From positions 3,380,501-3,444,500 of the forward strand of contig NZ_AP022332.1 in the NCBI RefSeq assembly GCF_009936375.1: a DNA stretch of 64,000 nucleotides. The letters run 5' to 3'. The DNA is from Methylosinus sp. C49. GTDB lineage: Bacteria > Pseudomonadota > Alphaproteobacteria > Rhizobiales > Beijerinckiaceae. Below are positions 35,376 through 44,898 of the stretch, in pieces. The notes beneath the pieces are model-generated. The model ran no database searches and had not been told where the DNA came from. It worked only from the letters and a program-made list of their open reading frames with translations. A program made the position numbers and the translations under genes. Position 1 is the stretch's first letter. Each line of letters begins with the position of its first letter.

Positions 35376-36499
35376 CCCTGCCTCGCCAGCATGGAGCGGA
35401 AGCGCGACAGAGCGAGCGACAGAAACATCGCCCCCGAGGCGATCACCACCGCGATCTGCGGCCAGACCGTATCGAGCCCGGCGCTGCGATAGAGGACCGC
35501 CTGGGTCATCGAGACAAATTGCGTGGTCGGCGCGAATCTCACGATCGCCTGCACCGCCTCCGGCATGCTCTCGACTGGGGTCGCGGCGCCCGAGAGAAGA
35601 TAGGCGATGGCGTAGACCGGGACAGAGAGCAGGCCGAATTGCGGCATCGTCGGAGCGAGCGTCGCCAGCCACATGCCGAGCGAGGTGACGGAGAAGAGAT
35701 AGAGCAGCGCGCCGAAGGCGAAGAGGCCGATGGAGCCTGCGATCGGCACGCCCAGCCATTTCTGCACGACGAGCCAGAGGGAGAGCATCGTCGCCGCGAG
35801 AATGACGAGGCCATTGGTCATGATCTTCGCGATGGCGATCTCGCTCGCCCGCACCGGCATCACGAGCAGATGCTCGATCGTCCCATGCTCGCGCTCGCGG
35901 ATCACGGCGGCGCCGACCAGGATGATCGACAGAACGGTCAGATTGACGACGATCTGCATCACGGAGGTGAACCAGAAGGAATCGGTGTTGGGGTTGAATT
36001 CTATGCGGCTGACGACGCGGATCGGCAAGCTCGACTCTATGCTCCTCGCGCCGAGGAATTTTTGCGTCTCGACGACGAAGATCTCGTTCAGATAGCCGGC
36101 GCCGAGACCGGCTTGCGTCATCGCCGTGGCGTCGACCAGCACCTGCACGGCGGGCTTGCGCCCTGCGAGGACGTCGGCCTCGAAGCGCGGGGGAATCTCG
36201 ATCACGAAAATATAGCGGCTCTGGTTCATCGCGGCCGCGACATCCTCCCGCGCAATCTCTTCGGGCGCGATGAAATAGGGGGGAAGGATCGCGTCGCGCA
36301 GCCGTCGCGACAATTCCGAATGATCGCCGTCCATCATGGCGACGGAGGCGTGCGAGACCTCCGCCTTCACGCCTTCGGACATCAGCTGAACGGCGGCGGT
36401 GAAGGCGAAGACGATGAGCGCCATCAGCGTCACATCCTGCAGCAGGCTGCGGAACTCTTTTCCGCTGAGCAGAGCGACATTGACGAGCCAGCGTCCCAT
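35372..36499 (-). CDS. ABC-2 type transporter permease (YhhJ-like)
   Basis: 375 residues. One N-terminal helix, a periplasmic domain of about 150 residues (SHASVAMMDGDHSELSRRLRDAI…), then about five helices with VIREREHGTIEHLLVMPVRASEIAIAKI, the conserved ABC-2 permease coupling segment. The layout matches YhhJ, partner of the RbbA/YhiH fusion encoded just upstream. Together with the HlyD protein and the outer-membrane factor it forms a tripartite exporter. Substrate unknown. Confidence 0.88.
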   Translation of the reverse strand: MGRWLVNVALLSGKEFRSLLQDVTLMALIVFAFTAAVQLMSEGVKAEVSHASVAMMDGDHSELSRRLRDAILPPYFIAPEEIAREDVAAAMNQSRYIFVIEIPPRFEADVLAGRKPAVQVLVDATAMTQAGLGAGYLNEIFVVETQKFLGARSIESSLPIRVVSRIEFNPNTDSFWFTSVMQIVVNLTVLSIILVGAAVIREREHGTIEHLLVMPVRASEIAIAKIMTNGLVILAATMLSLWLVVQKWLGVPIAGSIGLFAFGALLYLFSVTSLGMWLATLAPTMPQFGLLSVPVYAIAYLLSGAATPVESMPEAVQAIVRFAPTTQFVSMTQAVLYRSAGLDTVWPQIAVVIASGAMFLSLALSRFRSMLARQG

Positions 36500-36505
36500 G
36501 GATCG

Positions 36506-39265
36506 CTACGCCTCCTGCTTGCGGAGCAGAAGCCGCGCGCCGATGAGATACAGCGCCGCAAAGCCGCCGAGCGCGAGATAGTTCGAAGCAAAGCTCGAAA
36601 GGCCGAGTCCCTTTGTGAAGCAGCCGAGGCTCACGATCTGAAACCAGGAGGAAGGGAAGCCGACGCCGACGGCGTAGGCGCCGCCGGTGAGCGTCGAGAT
36701 CGGATAGAGAAGGCCGGAGAAATTCACCGAGGGGATGAGGCAGATGATCGCCGTGCCGAATATCGCTGCGACCTGCGAGCGAACGAAGGCCGATATCAAG
36801 AGCCCGAGCGCCGTCACCGCGAGAATGAAGAGCAGCGCGCCGAGCGTGAGCGCGAGAAAGGAGCCGTGCAGCGGCACGCGGAGGATGAAGATGGTGATGA
36901 GCGTCAGGCTCAGATAGGAGACCATCGCCACGCCGACATAGGGCAATTGCTTGCCGACGAGAAACTCGCCGATCGTGGCGGGCGAGGCGTAGAGATTGAC
37001 GATGGAGCCGATCTCCTTCTCGCGGACGACGCCGAGCGCCGTCAGCATCGTCGGGATCAGAATCAGCGCCAGCATGACGACGCCGGGCGTGATCGCATAA
37101 ATGCTGCGGAACTCCTGATTGTAGATGAAGCGAGGCTCGACGGAGATCGGCAGCGAGCTCGCGGTTCTCGCGCGATCGAGGCTCGTGACATATTCGAGGA
37201 CGACGCCCGTCGCATAGGCGCGAATGTTCGAGGCGGTGAAAGGCGCGGCTCCATCGATGAAGAAGCCGACCTCGGGCTGGCGGCCGGCTTCGAGGTCGCG
37301 GCCGAATGAGGGCGGTATCTCTATGGCGAGCTGGGCCTCGTGGCTGCGCAGACGCGCCTCCATCTCCGCAGGACTGCGCGAGGGCGCCATCTCGACGAAA
37401 TAGCGCGAGCCCGCGAAGCCGCGCAGAAATTCCCGGCTGGCGAAGGTCTGGTCGCTGTCGAAATTCGTGAAGCGAATATTCTCGACATCGAAGGAGATGC
37501 TGTAAGCGGAGACCAAGAGAAGAACGATCGGGCCGAGCAGCGCGAAGGCGAGGCGAGCTGGATCGCGCGCGAGCTCCATCGTCTCGCGACGCGCAAAGGC
37601 GAGAATGCGTCCCGCCCAGCCGGTCGCACGATCGTCGAACATATCGGTCGGCTCCGGCTCGCACGGCGATGCTTCGTTCGGCGATGGCGCGAGGCGCGGA
37701 GCTGCGGCCGAGGCGCTCGCCTCCGCCTGCTCGAGATAGAGGATGAATGCGTCCTCCAATGTCGTCGCGTCCTTCTCGCGCCGCAACTCGTCCGGCGCGC
37801 CGACGGCGAGAACCTTTCCGCGATGCATGAGCGATATTCGATCGCAGCGCTCCGCCTCGTTCATGAAATGCGTCGAAAGGAAGATCGTCACCTGCTTCTC
37901 GCGCGAGAGGCGGATGAGATGACGCCAGAACATATCGCGCGCGCCGGGATCGACGCCGGACGTCGGCTCGTCGAGGATCAGCACCTCGGGCGAATGCAGG
38001 CAGGCGGCGGCAAGCTGAAGCCGCTGGCGAATGCCGAGCGGCAGAGACGCGGGCGAATGGTCCGCATGTTCCGCGAGCGCGAAATCGATCAGCGCGGCGT
38101 CGACGAGCGACTGCGCGCGATCACCACCGACGCGATAGAGCCGCGCGTGCAGCGTCAAATTCTGCCGCACCGTCAATTCTTCGTAGAGGGAGAAAGATTG
38201 CGACATATAGCCGACGCGCAGCCGCGTCTGCATGTCGCCGGCGTCGATCGTTCGGCCGAGCAGCTTCGCCGTCCCGCTCGTGGCGTCCAGCAGGCCGGTC
38301 AGCATTTTCATCGTCGTCGATTTGCCGCAGCCATTGGAGCCCAGAAAGCCGAATATCTCGCCGCGACCGATGCGAAAGCTCACATTGTCGACGGCGACGA
38401 AATCGCCGAAACGACGGGTCAGCGCCTCCGCCTCTATCGCCGGCGCGCCGCCGGGGTCGCGATAGGGCGGGATCTCGACGCCCGACGCCTGCGCGCGTCG
38501 GCTCTCCGGCAGCAGCGAGACATAGGCCTTCTCGAGCGTCGCCGCGCCCGTACGGGCGAGCACATCCGCCTTGGCGTCCGCGATGAGAACGCGCCCATTA
38601 TCCATCGCCACGAGATATTCGAAGCGCTCCGCTTCCTCCATATAGGCGGTGGCGACGATCACCGTCATCTGGTCGCTCTCGCTGCGCAGCTCGTCCACGA
38701 GTTCCCAGAACTGACGACGCGACAGCGGATCGACGCCGGTCGTCGGCTCGTCCAGGATCAGGAGCTGCGGATCATGCACGAGCGCGCAGCAGAGCGCGAG
38801 CTTCTGCTTCATGCCGCCCGAGAGCTTTCCCGCGGGGCGATCGGGAAATGGATCGAGGCCCGTCGCTCGCAGCAGCCTGCGAATGCGCGCGTCGCGCCGC
38901 CCTGCGCCGAGGCCGAAGAGACGGCCGAAGAAGTCGATGTTCTCATAGACAGACAGCGTCGGATAGAGATTGCGGCCGAGCCCCTGCGGCATGAAGGCGA
39001 CATGGGGGAGGAACGCCTCCCTCTCCCGTCGCTCGCGCAGATCGGCCCCCAAGACGTGGACCGCTCCCGTCTGAATCTTCTTCACCCCCGCGATGACGCC
39101 GAGCAGCGTCGACTTGCCGACGCCGTCCGGGCCGATCATCGCGATCGTCGCGCGCGCCGGCAAGGACAGTGAGACATTCTCGAGCCCGCGAACATCGCCA
39201 TAGTCGTGGTAGAGGCCCGAGATTTGGAAGGCGGCCGGCGCCTTCGTCTCCTCGGCGGCGGTCAT
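36506..39265 (-). CDS. RbbA/YhiH-type ABC exporter: two ATPases fused to a permease
   Basis: 919 residues. Two ATP-binding domains, each with Walker A (GPDGVGKST near residue 45; GSNGCGKST near 310) and signature and Walker B segments (KLSGGMKQKLALCCALVHDPQLLILDEP; PLGIRQRLQLAAACLHSPEVLILDEP, whose signature is degenerate). Residues beyond about 540 are an ABC-2 permease with a large periplasmic domain and six helices. Start at 39265 overlaps the adaptor gene by four bases; the frame further upstream is not used. Same architecture as RbbA/YhiH. Confidence 0.9.
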   Translation of the reverse strand: MTAAEETKAPAAFQISGLYHDYGDVRGLENVSLSLPARATIAMIGPDGVGKSTLLGVIAGVKKIQTGAVHVLGADLRERREREAFLPHVAFMPQGLGRNLYPTLSVYENIDFFGRLFGLGAGRRDARIRRLLRATGLDPFPDRPAGKLSGGMKQKLALCCALVHDPQLLILDEPTTGVDPLSRRQFWELVDELRSESDQMTVIVATAYMEEAERFEYLVAMDNGRVLIADAKADVLARTGAATLEKAYVSLLPESRRAQASGVEIPPYRDPGGAPAIEAEALTRRFGDFVAVDNVSFRIGRGEIFGFLGSNGCGKSTTMKMLTGLLDATSGTAKLLGRTIDAGDMQTRLRVGYMSQSFSLYEELTVRQNLTLHARLYRVGGDRAQSLVDAALIDFALAEHADHSPASLPLGIRQRLQLAAACLHSPEVLILDEPTSGVDPGARDMFWRHLIRLSREKQVTIFLSTHFMNEAERCDRISLMHRGKVLAVGAPDELRREKDATTLEDAFILYLEQAEASASAAAPRLAPSPNEASPCEPEPTDMFDDRATGWAGRILAFARRETMELARDPARLAFALLGPIVLLLVSAYSISFDVENIRFTNFDSDQTFASREFLRGFAGSRYFVEMAPSRSPAEMEARLRSHEAQLAIEIPPSFGRDLEAGRQPEVGFFIDGAAPFTASNIRAYATGVVLEYVTSLDRARTASSLPISVEPRFIYNQEFRSIYAITPGVVMLALILIPTMLTALGVVREKEIGSIVNLYASPATIGEFLVGKQLPYVGVAMVSYLSLTLITIFILRVPLHGSFLALTLGALLFILAVTALGLLISAFVRSQVAAIFGTAIICLIPSVNFSGLLYPISTLTGGAYAVGVGFPSSWFQIVSLGCFTKGLGLSSFASNYLALGGFAALYLIGARLLLRKQEA

Positions 39266-40245
39266 TTGGCGTGTCCGAAAGCGAGCGAGGACGGCCAATG
39301 GCCCGTCGGGTCGATGCGCACATAGCCATTGCCGGTCATGCCGGCCTTCAGCCTGCCGTCGAGCCGACGGGCCGCCTCGACCGGAATTCTCAGCTTCACG
39401 CGATAGACGAGCTTCTCGCGCTCGCTGGCTGTCTCCACATATTTCGGGGTGAATTGCGCTTCGGCCGCGACGAAGGAGATGGTCGCCGGCAATGGCGGTC
39501 CGTCGAACGCGTCCAGGGCGACGCGCGCCTCGTCGCCGATCGTCAGCCGGCCCGCCACCGCCATGGGAAAGAAGACGGTCATATAGACGTCGTCCGTCTC
39601 CAGCAGCGAGGCGATCCGCCCGCCGGAGGGAAGCACCGCATCCTTCTCCACAATTCGATATTCGATGCGCCCGTTCACTGGGGCGCGTATCGTCGTCTCG
39701 TCGAGAATGACCGTCAATCGGGCGATTCGCGCCTCGGCCTCCGAGAGCGCGTTGCGGGCCTCCTTCACGGCGGCCTCGGCGGCGGCGGCGCCGGCTGTCT
39801 CCGCATCCTTGGCGATACGCCGCCGGTCTAGCTCGACCTGCGAGACGAGCGCCTTGCCGCGCATTGTCGCGGTCTCAGTCATCTCGAGGCCGGCGAGCCG
39901 CAGATTGTTGCGGCGGACGTCGAGCTCCGCCTCGGCGCGTCCTATGGCGCTGATGGCGCGCTGACGCTGCGCTTCGGCTCCAGCGATCTGCGCTTTGATC
40001 TCTGCCGTATCCTGCCGAGCCAACACTGACCCCGGACGCACGACATCGCCCTCACGGATTGGCAGATCGATGATGCGCCCCGCATATTTGACGGCAATGT
40101 CGATGCGCGTCATCTCCAACCGCCCGTTCGCTCGCGAGACATAGGCTGGCAGAGCCGGCGTACGGCTGCGCCACCACCAATAGCCCGCCGAAGCCGCGCC
40201 GATGATTAGCAGAGCCAAGACAATTCGGGCGATCCTGCGGTTCAT
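39262..40245 (-). CDS. HlyD-family membrane fusion protein (YhiI-like)
   Basis: 327 residues. N-terminal anchor (IVLALLIIGAASAGYWWW), then lipoyl half ANGRLEMTRIDIAVKYAGRIIDLPIREGDVVRPGSVLARQDTAEIKAQ, a coiled-coil hairpin (about 90-180) and the second lipoyl half and beta-barrel (RAPVNGRIEYRIVEKDAVLPSGGRI). Links the ABC exporter to the outer-membrane factor. First gene of a four-gene operon ending at 33981, each joined by four-base overlaps or a few bases. Confidence 0.9.
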   Translation of the reverse strand: MNRRIARIVLALLIIGAASAGYWWWRSRTPALPAYVSRANGRLEMTRIDIAVKYAGRIIDLPIREGDVVRPGSVLARQDTAEIKAQIAGAEAQRQRAISAIGRAEAELDVRRNNLRLAGLEMTETATMRGKALVSQVELDRRRIAKDAETAGAAAAEAAVKEARNALSEAEARIARLTVILDETTIRAPVNGRIEYRIVEKDAVLPSGGRIASLLETDDVYMTVFFPMAVAGRLTIGDEARVALDAFDGPPLPATISFVAAEAQFTPKYVETASEREKLVYRVKLRIPVEAARRLDGRLKAGMTGNGYVRIDPTGHWPSSLAFGHAK

Positions 40246-40501
40246 CGAGAGTATCTCAACCGTTCCTCCGGTGGCCGGGCGGCCTCATGGTAGAGCCCGG
40301 CGCCTCTCGATGAAACCTGCGGCCCGGCTCTGCGCCACGCATCGGTATATTCATGTCCACACAATGATTTCGAGCATAGCGGGAGACCGGAGGGAAGGCG
40401 TCTGACGGACGTTGGCCGAAATTCCTGTGGACGCCAGAGGGCTCTGGCGTAGACGGCGTTTCAGCAATCGCCGAGCCGTTTTCTCTGACGATTCATCGCG
40501 C
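40246..40501. other. Intergenic region
   Basis: 256 bases between the ABC exporter operon start and the histidine kinase stop; should hold the exporter promoter (minus strand). No clear dyad or promoter was recognised. Confidence 0.4.
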
Positions 40502-42046
40502 TCACCCAGTTGCTTCCAAAGGAAGTGAAACAAAAAAGATCGAGCCTTTTCCCTCACGGCTTCTCACTTTAATGACGCCACCGTGCAATTCCACAACTAT
40601 CTTTGCCAGGTAGAGGCCGACGCCGGTGCCCGTGATACTGGAAACATTGCTTGCCCGATAGTATCTCGAAAAGATACTATCGACATCACGGCGCGGGATC
40701 CCTATTCCACTATCCGTGACAAAAACTTGCAAGGCAGTCTGTCTGCCGCGGACCTCCACTCGCACCGCACCTCCAGGAGAGGAGTATTTGATCGCATTTC
40801 CGATCAAGTTGCTGAATACCTGACAAATAAGATTCCTGTCCCCATAAAATGGCAGTTTTTCAGCGCTGTATTTTTCGAGCACCGAGACGTTGGACGAAAT
40901 TTCGCGATGCAGATCGCAAACTTCCTTCAGCACTGCGGACATGTCGAGATCGGTCGGATGGAAGTAGAGACTCGGACTCTCGATCACACGACTGGTTTGC
41001 AACAGTCCTTCGATCATGACGCTCATCCGCCTTACGGCGGCGCGGATCTTGTTGGCTCGCTCGATAACCACGTCGTCCCGAGGCGCAGGACGAGCGTTCA
41101 ACAAACGCTGAGCATGCCCATCGATGATCGTCATTGGCGTTCGAAACTCATGCGACACCATCGAGATGAAATTGCGCTGATTTTCGCTCAGACGCCGCTC
41201 ATGCTCCAATTTCTCCTCGAGCATGGAGGCTTCGGTCGCAAGGGCCTGCTGATTGACCTGAAGTTCGATCGCATTATCGCGAAAGACCACGACGGAGCGC
41301 GCCATTTCTCCAAGTTCATCGTGTCGCTCAGTGCTCCGGATCTGAAGATCGGTTTCATTCCTCGACAGACGCCGCATGCTGGCGGCGAGTTCCAATAGAG
41401 GGTCGGTTATCTGTCGAGTTACGTAAAGCATGATCCCGAGGGCCATAGACACGCCGAGAAAGGCGGCGGCGATAATCAATGCGCGAGCTTCTCGAATGGC
41501 GTGGTCGGAGCGCTCGCTCGCCAGGCGAGCCTGCGTGTTGGTTCGGTCAGAAATCCTCCCGAGGGCCTCGCTCGTCGAAGCAAATGCATCCCTGGAGGCC
41601 GACATGAAGAGATATCCCGCCGCAGTCTTGTCTCCCTTCGTCATGACCTCGAGAGTGTGTTTCGCTTCAGCATGATATAATTTCCAATTCTTCTCGAAGA
41701 GCCGGTAATCCGCCAATTCGATCTCGTCGTGAAGGATGCTCTCATATCCTCTCTGCGCTTTCGAAATCGCCTCGTCGAGGGACTCCATCTCTCGTTCTAT
41801 GTCGATGGCGTCGACATCTCTCGCCGCTATGAGAAAAGCGCCCTCTGCTGCGCGGAAATCCGATGTGAAATTATCGAGGTCGCCGATATATCGTGTGCTC
41901 TTCAACCAACGATCACGGATGTCGGACCATTCGTGATTGACTCGTTCGAGACGAATCAACCCGAAGATGCTGATGCTCGCGATCGTAGCGAACAAGAGCC
42001 ACAAGGATGCGACCATACGGAATTTTATCGATTGCGTCAGTTTCAT
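40502..42046 (-). CDS. Sensor histidine kinase
   Basis: 514 residues. A membrane helix (about 10-28), a periplasmic four-helix-bundle sensor (about 30-185), a second helix, a HAMP domain (TRQITDPLLELAASMRRLSRNE), then HisKA with H-box FISMVSHEFRTPMTIIDGHAQR and an ATPase domain with N-box (FSNLIGNAIKYSS), G1 (FVTDSGIGIP) and G2 (GTGVGLYLAKIVVELHGG). Starts six bases after the response regulator stop. Placed between the ABC and RND efflux operons, it may control one or both. Confidence 0.93.
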   Translation of the reverse strand: MKLTQSIKFRMVASLWLLFATIASISIFGLIRLERVNHEWSDIRDRWLKSTRYIGDLDNFTSDFRAAEGAFLIAARDVDAIDIEREMESLDEAISKAQRGYESILHDEIELADYRLFEKNWKLYHAEAKHTLEVMTKGDKTAAGYLFMSASRDAFASTSEALGRISDRTNTQARLASERSDHAIREARALIIAAAFLGVSMALGIMLYVTRQITDPLLELAASMRRLSRNETDLQIRSTERHDELGEMARSVVVFRDNAIELQVNQQALATEASMLEEKLEHERRLSENQRNFISMVSHEFRTPMTIIDGHAQRLLNARPAPRDDVVIERANKIRAAVRRMSVMIEGLLQTSRVIESPSLYFHPTDLDMSAVLKEVCDLHREISSNVSVLEKYSAEKLPFYGDRNLICQVFSNLIGNAIKYSSPGGAVRVEVRGRQTALQVFVTDSGIGIPRRDVDSIFSRYYRASNVSSITGTGVGLYLAKIVVELHGGVIKVRSREGKGSIFFVSLPLEATG

Positions 42047-42052
42047 CTCGTT

Positions 42053-42667
42053 CTAAGGCTCGATCAATCTGACGAGCGTGGCTTTGACCGCCGCCTCGAT
42101 CCGAGTCGCGACGCCGAGCTTGTTGCGTGCGTTGTCGAGATGATAATCGACGGTTCGCTTCGTGATGCTCATGATCGATGCGATCTCGTCGGATGTCTTG
42201 CCGCGCGCCGCCCACAGCAAAGTCTCGACTTCTCTTTCATTGAGCTCGTGCAGTGGAGCTTCTGATACGAAAAATCGCACGCCACCTCTCAGTCTGGCGT
42301 CGATGATCGCATGCAGCAGATCGAAGTCGATCGGTTTGGAAACATAATCATCGGCGCCGAGTCTTCTTCCTTTGAGCTCGGTCTCGCGGTCGCTCATGGC
42401 GGTCAAGAACACGAACGGCGTTCTCGCGATATGCGGGGCCGATCGCGCGAAATTTTCCAGGACTTCGAAACCCGACATCGACGGCATGCTGATATCCGAA
42501 AGAACGAGATCCGGCCGAAGGTCTGGCAGAAGCGACAACGCCTGCTGGCCGCTGCTCGCGAGAACGACTTTGAAGCCGCGGTCCTCGAGCTCTTCGGCGA
42601 TCAAAGAAGAGGTCTCGAAATCGTCGTCGATGCAGAGGATCGTCGCCCGGCCGTCGGTCGCAGACAT
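42053..42667 (-). CDS. Response regulator, receiver plus LuxR-type HTH
   Basis: 204 residues. Receiver: ILCIDDDFETS (acidic pair), phospho-acceptor Asp in LVLSDISMPSMSGFE, conserved Thr/Ser (FLTAMS) and Lys (YVSKPID). Output: LNEREVETLLWAARGKTSDEIASIMSITKRTVDYHLDNARNKLGV, a GerE/LuxR helix-turn-helix. Precedes the kinase gene in one operon. Targets are unknown; the dyad at 44781-44808 is one candidate to test. Confidence 0.93.
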   Translation of the reverse strand: MSATDGRATILCIDDDFETSSLIAEELEDRGFKVVLASSGQQALSLLPDLRPDLVLSDISMPSMSGFEVLENFARSAPHIARTPFVFLTAMSDRETELKGRRLGADDYVSKPIDFDLLHAIIDARLRGGVRFFVSEAPLHELNEREVETLLWAARGKTSDEIASIMSITKRTVDYHLDNARNKLGVATRIEAAVKATLVRLIEP

Positions 42668-43028
42668 ATTTGGTCTCCGAATTCTCGCTCTCTCTGAGAG
42701 TCGGCATTATAGGCTGGAACGCATCGCCGTTCCACCGCAGTCCGGCAATGCGCGCGCGCACAACGGGCTGTAAATACGGCATAAACATGGACGCCGTCTT
42801 GAGCGGACTCTGTTTCGGCCTCCTCCGAGCCCACAACGCCGTCAAAGGCCGGCCAGGAACGCGAGATCGCTTTTTCGTTGATCGAGCCCCACCAGTGCAA
42901 TCTCTAGAGTTCCTCTGGGCGGCGTCCGATCGGCGGGGCTCCGATGGTGAGCGCTGACGCTTTGCGAGCGGACGAATGACACGACATCGAAGCGCGTTTC
43001 ATGTCGCTGCTCGATCACTCGTCATCGC
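42668..43028. other. Intergenic region
   Basis: 361 bases between the stop of the RND outer-membrane factor and the start of the two-component operon. It should contain the promoter of the latter on the minus strand. The small frames here are not convincing as genes. Confidence 0.45.
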
Positions 43029-44645
43029 TCAATCGAATGTCGGCAACAGGCTGCCGTTTGCCGGCGTGCTCAACTTCTCGATCTGCTCATTGGTCGGGCC
43101 GTCTGGTCCGTTCGGCGGGAGGTCCCGCAGATTTTCGTCTTTCCAACCGCCGCCCAGAGCGATGAACAGCCCGGCGGTGTCCGATAGGCGGTTGCCATCG
43201 GCGACGACGCGCGCCACCGAGGCGACCAGATAGGTGTTCTCTGCATTCAAAAGCGAGAGCACATTGACGGCCCCGAGACGCAGCTCGGCGCGCACGATGT
43301 CGAGGCTCTTCTTTGCCGTCGCTTCGCCGTAGGCCGCGGCTTTCACGGCTTTGGCGTCCGCCTCGAGCGCGCGCAACGCATCGGCGACATTCTGGAATGC
43401 GACAATGACGGTCGAGCGATATTGCGCGTCCGCCTGGAGGACGCTCGCCTCCGCCGCCCTCTGCTTGTTGAGAAGCGAAAAGCCGTCGAAGATCGTATGT
43501 GTGACAGCCGCGGACGCCGTATAGAGCTCAGTGCCGGGCGTGAAGAGTTGTGCGAGCCTATAGGCGCTGTATCCGCCATTCGCGCTCAATGTGACATTCG
43601 GAAGCCGCGCCGCGACGGCTACGCCGACTTGCGCGGTCGCTTCGTGCACATTGGCCTCGGCCGCCCGAATGTCGGGCCGCTGCCGGACGAGTTTCGATGG
43701 CAGGCTGAGCGGCAGTTCGTGCGGCGACGAAAGTGAACCGAGATGAAAAGTCTCGGCGATCTCGTCCGGCGCATATCGGCCCGCGAGCGCTGTCAGCAGA
43801 TCGCGTTGCTGCGACAATTGCTTTTCGAGCGGCGGCAAGAGCTGCAGCGCCTGCGCGAGAGCCGCTTCCTGGGTAAGCACATCGGCCTGCGCGGCGTAGC
43901 CGGCCTCGAACTGCTTGCGCAGCAGTCCCAGCATCTCCCTTTCTATCGCGATCGATCTGCGGACTGCCTCGATCTGTCCCCGTAGCGCGGCTTCTTGGAT
44001 CGCCGCCGTCACCACATTGCCAGTCAAAGCCAGATAGGCGGCCTCCAGCTGGTAGCGCTGCTGATCCGTCTGCGCCTCCGCCGCTTCGACGCTTCTGAGA
44101 TTCTGCCCCCAGATGTCGAGCGTGTAGGCGACGGTGAGCTGCTTCAACAACAAGCCATAGGGCGAATTCGGCGGACCGATGTTGGTGGTCGGCGAAGTCA
44201 TGGCCTGGTTGAAGAGGCTTTGATTGATCGTTTCGAGCGATCGATTATTGGACTGGAGATTGAGACTGTCCGTGGAGTTGAAAATGGCGGTCGGGAGAAA
44301 CGCGCCCTTTTGCGCCTCGGCGTTGTGATAGGCGACCCTTATCGCAGCTTCAGCGGACTGCAAGGTCGGATTGCTTTCGATCGAGGCTTCGATCAGCCGA
44401 TCGAGGCCTCGGTTGTGGAAAACCTGCCACCAGCGCTTCGGGATTTCGGCGCCCGGGACGAATCTTGGTCCTCCGGCGAGAACCGGAACCTTGTTCGACG
44501 TTGATTTTTCTATCGGCGGCGGGGAAGGCGATACGAAGTCAGGCCCGACCGCGCAACCCGCCAGCGCGGAAAACATCGGCAGGAGCGTGAGGAAAATCCG
44601 GTGCCCGCAGTGAGCTTTGGAAGTGGACGAGCCGAAGATTTGCAT
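43029..44645 (-). CDS. NodT-type outer-membrane factor of RND efflux
   Basis: 538 residues. Lipobox LAGC at about residues 28-31, then VGPDFVSPSPP, and WWQVFHNRGLDRLIEASIESNPTLQSAEAAIRVA, the canonical opening of efflux outer-membrane lipoproteins; second repeat from RQRPDIRAAEANVHEATAQVGVAVAARLPNV. Longer than average because of a 30-residue insert early in the first repeat. Divergent from the adaptor-pump pair and probably controlled with it through the shared 250-bp region. Confidence 0.9.
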   Translation of the reverse strand: MQIFGSSTSKAHCGHRIFLTLLPMFSALAGCAVGPDFVSPSPPPIEKSTSNKVPVLAGGPRFVPGAEIPKRWWQVFHNRGLDRLIEASIESNPTLQSAEAAIRVAYHNAEAQKGAFLPTAIFNSTDSLNLQSNNRSLETINQSLFNQAMTSPTTNIGPPNSPYGLLLKQLTVAYTLDIWGQNLRSVEAAEAQTDQQRYQLEAAYLALTGNVVTAAIQEAALRGQIEAVRRSIAIEREMLGLLRKQFEAGYAAQADVLTQEAALAQALQLLPPLEKQLSQQRDLLTALAGRYAPDEIAETFHLGSLSSPHELPLSLPSKLVRQRPDIRAAEANVHEATAQVGVAVAARLPNVTLSANGGYSAYRLAQLFTPGTELYTASAAVTHTIFDGFSLLNKQRAAEASVLQADAQYRSTVIVAFQNVADALRALEADAKAVKAAAYGEATAKKSLDIVRAELRLGAVNVLSLLNAENTYLVASVARVVADGNRLSDTAGLFIALGGGWKDENLRDLPPNGPDGPTNEQIEKLSTPANGSLLPTFD

Positions 44646-44780
44646 CTCTATCCGAGTTTCTTTTCCGCGAGCATGCTCTAATCGAACGTCTTCGTTCGCT
44701 CCTGGCGCTTCGTGATAATGGGAAGACAGGAGCGCTCGGACCGCGTGACTTCATAGTTAGGTAGTTCTCCTGCCGTCCAG

Positions 44781-44808
44781 GGTCTACTGTTATAAATCAC
44801 AGTAGACC
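44781..44808. promoter_or_regulatory. Long operator dyad in divergent RND promoter
   Basis: GGTCTACTGT (44781-44790), eight AT-rich bases, ACAGTAGACC (44799-44808): a perfect 10-bp dyad. It lies 136 bases from the outer-membrane factor start and 90 from the adaptor start. Its length and position suggest a dimeric regulator governing both directions. No regulator gene of the MerR or TetR type is adjacent; the nearest is the LuxR-type response regulator. Confidence 0.6.
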
Positions 44809-44898
44809 GATCGACTGCCGAGCCTCATAGAAAGACTGGGATGATTGGAAACGAGACACGCCTCTCGGTCCCGAGAGACCGTTTCACAAGGCCGTCGA

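Noticed and set aside
35376-37664. Long minus-strand frame upstream of the outer-membrane factor
   Set aside because: It is the out-of-frame continuation through the ABC permease and fusion genes, Arg/His-rich and without motifs; the real start is 35375.
37340-39172. 610-codon plus-strand frame
   Set aside because: Antisense to the RbbA-like gene, Arg-rich, no family resemblance; a GC-rich shadow frame.
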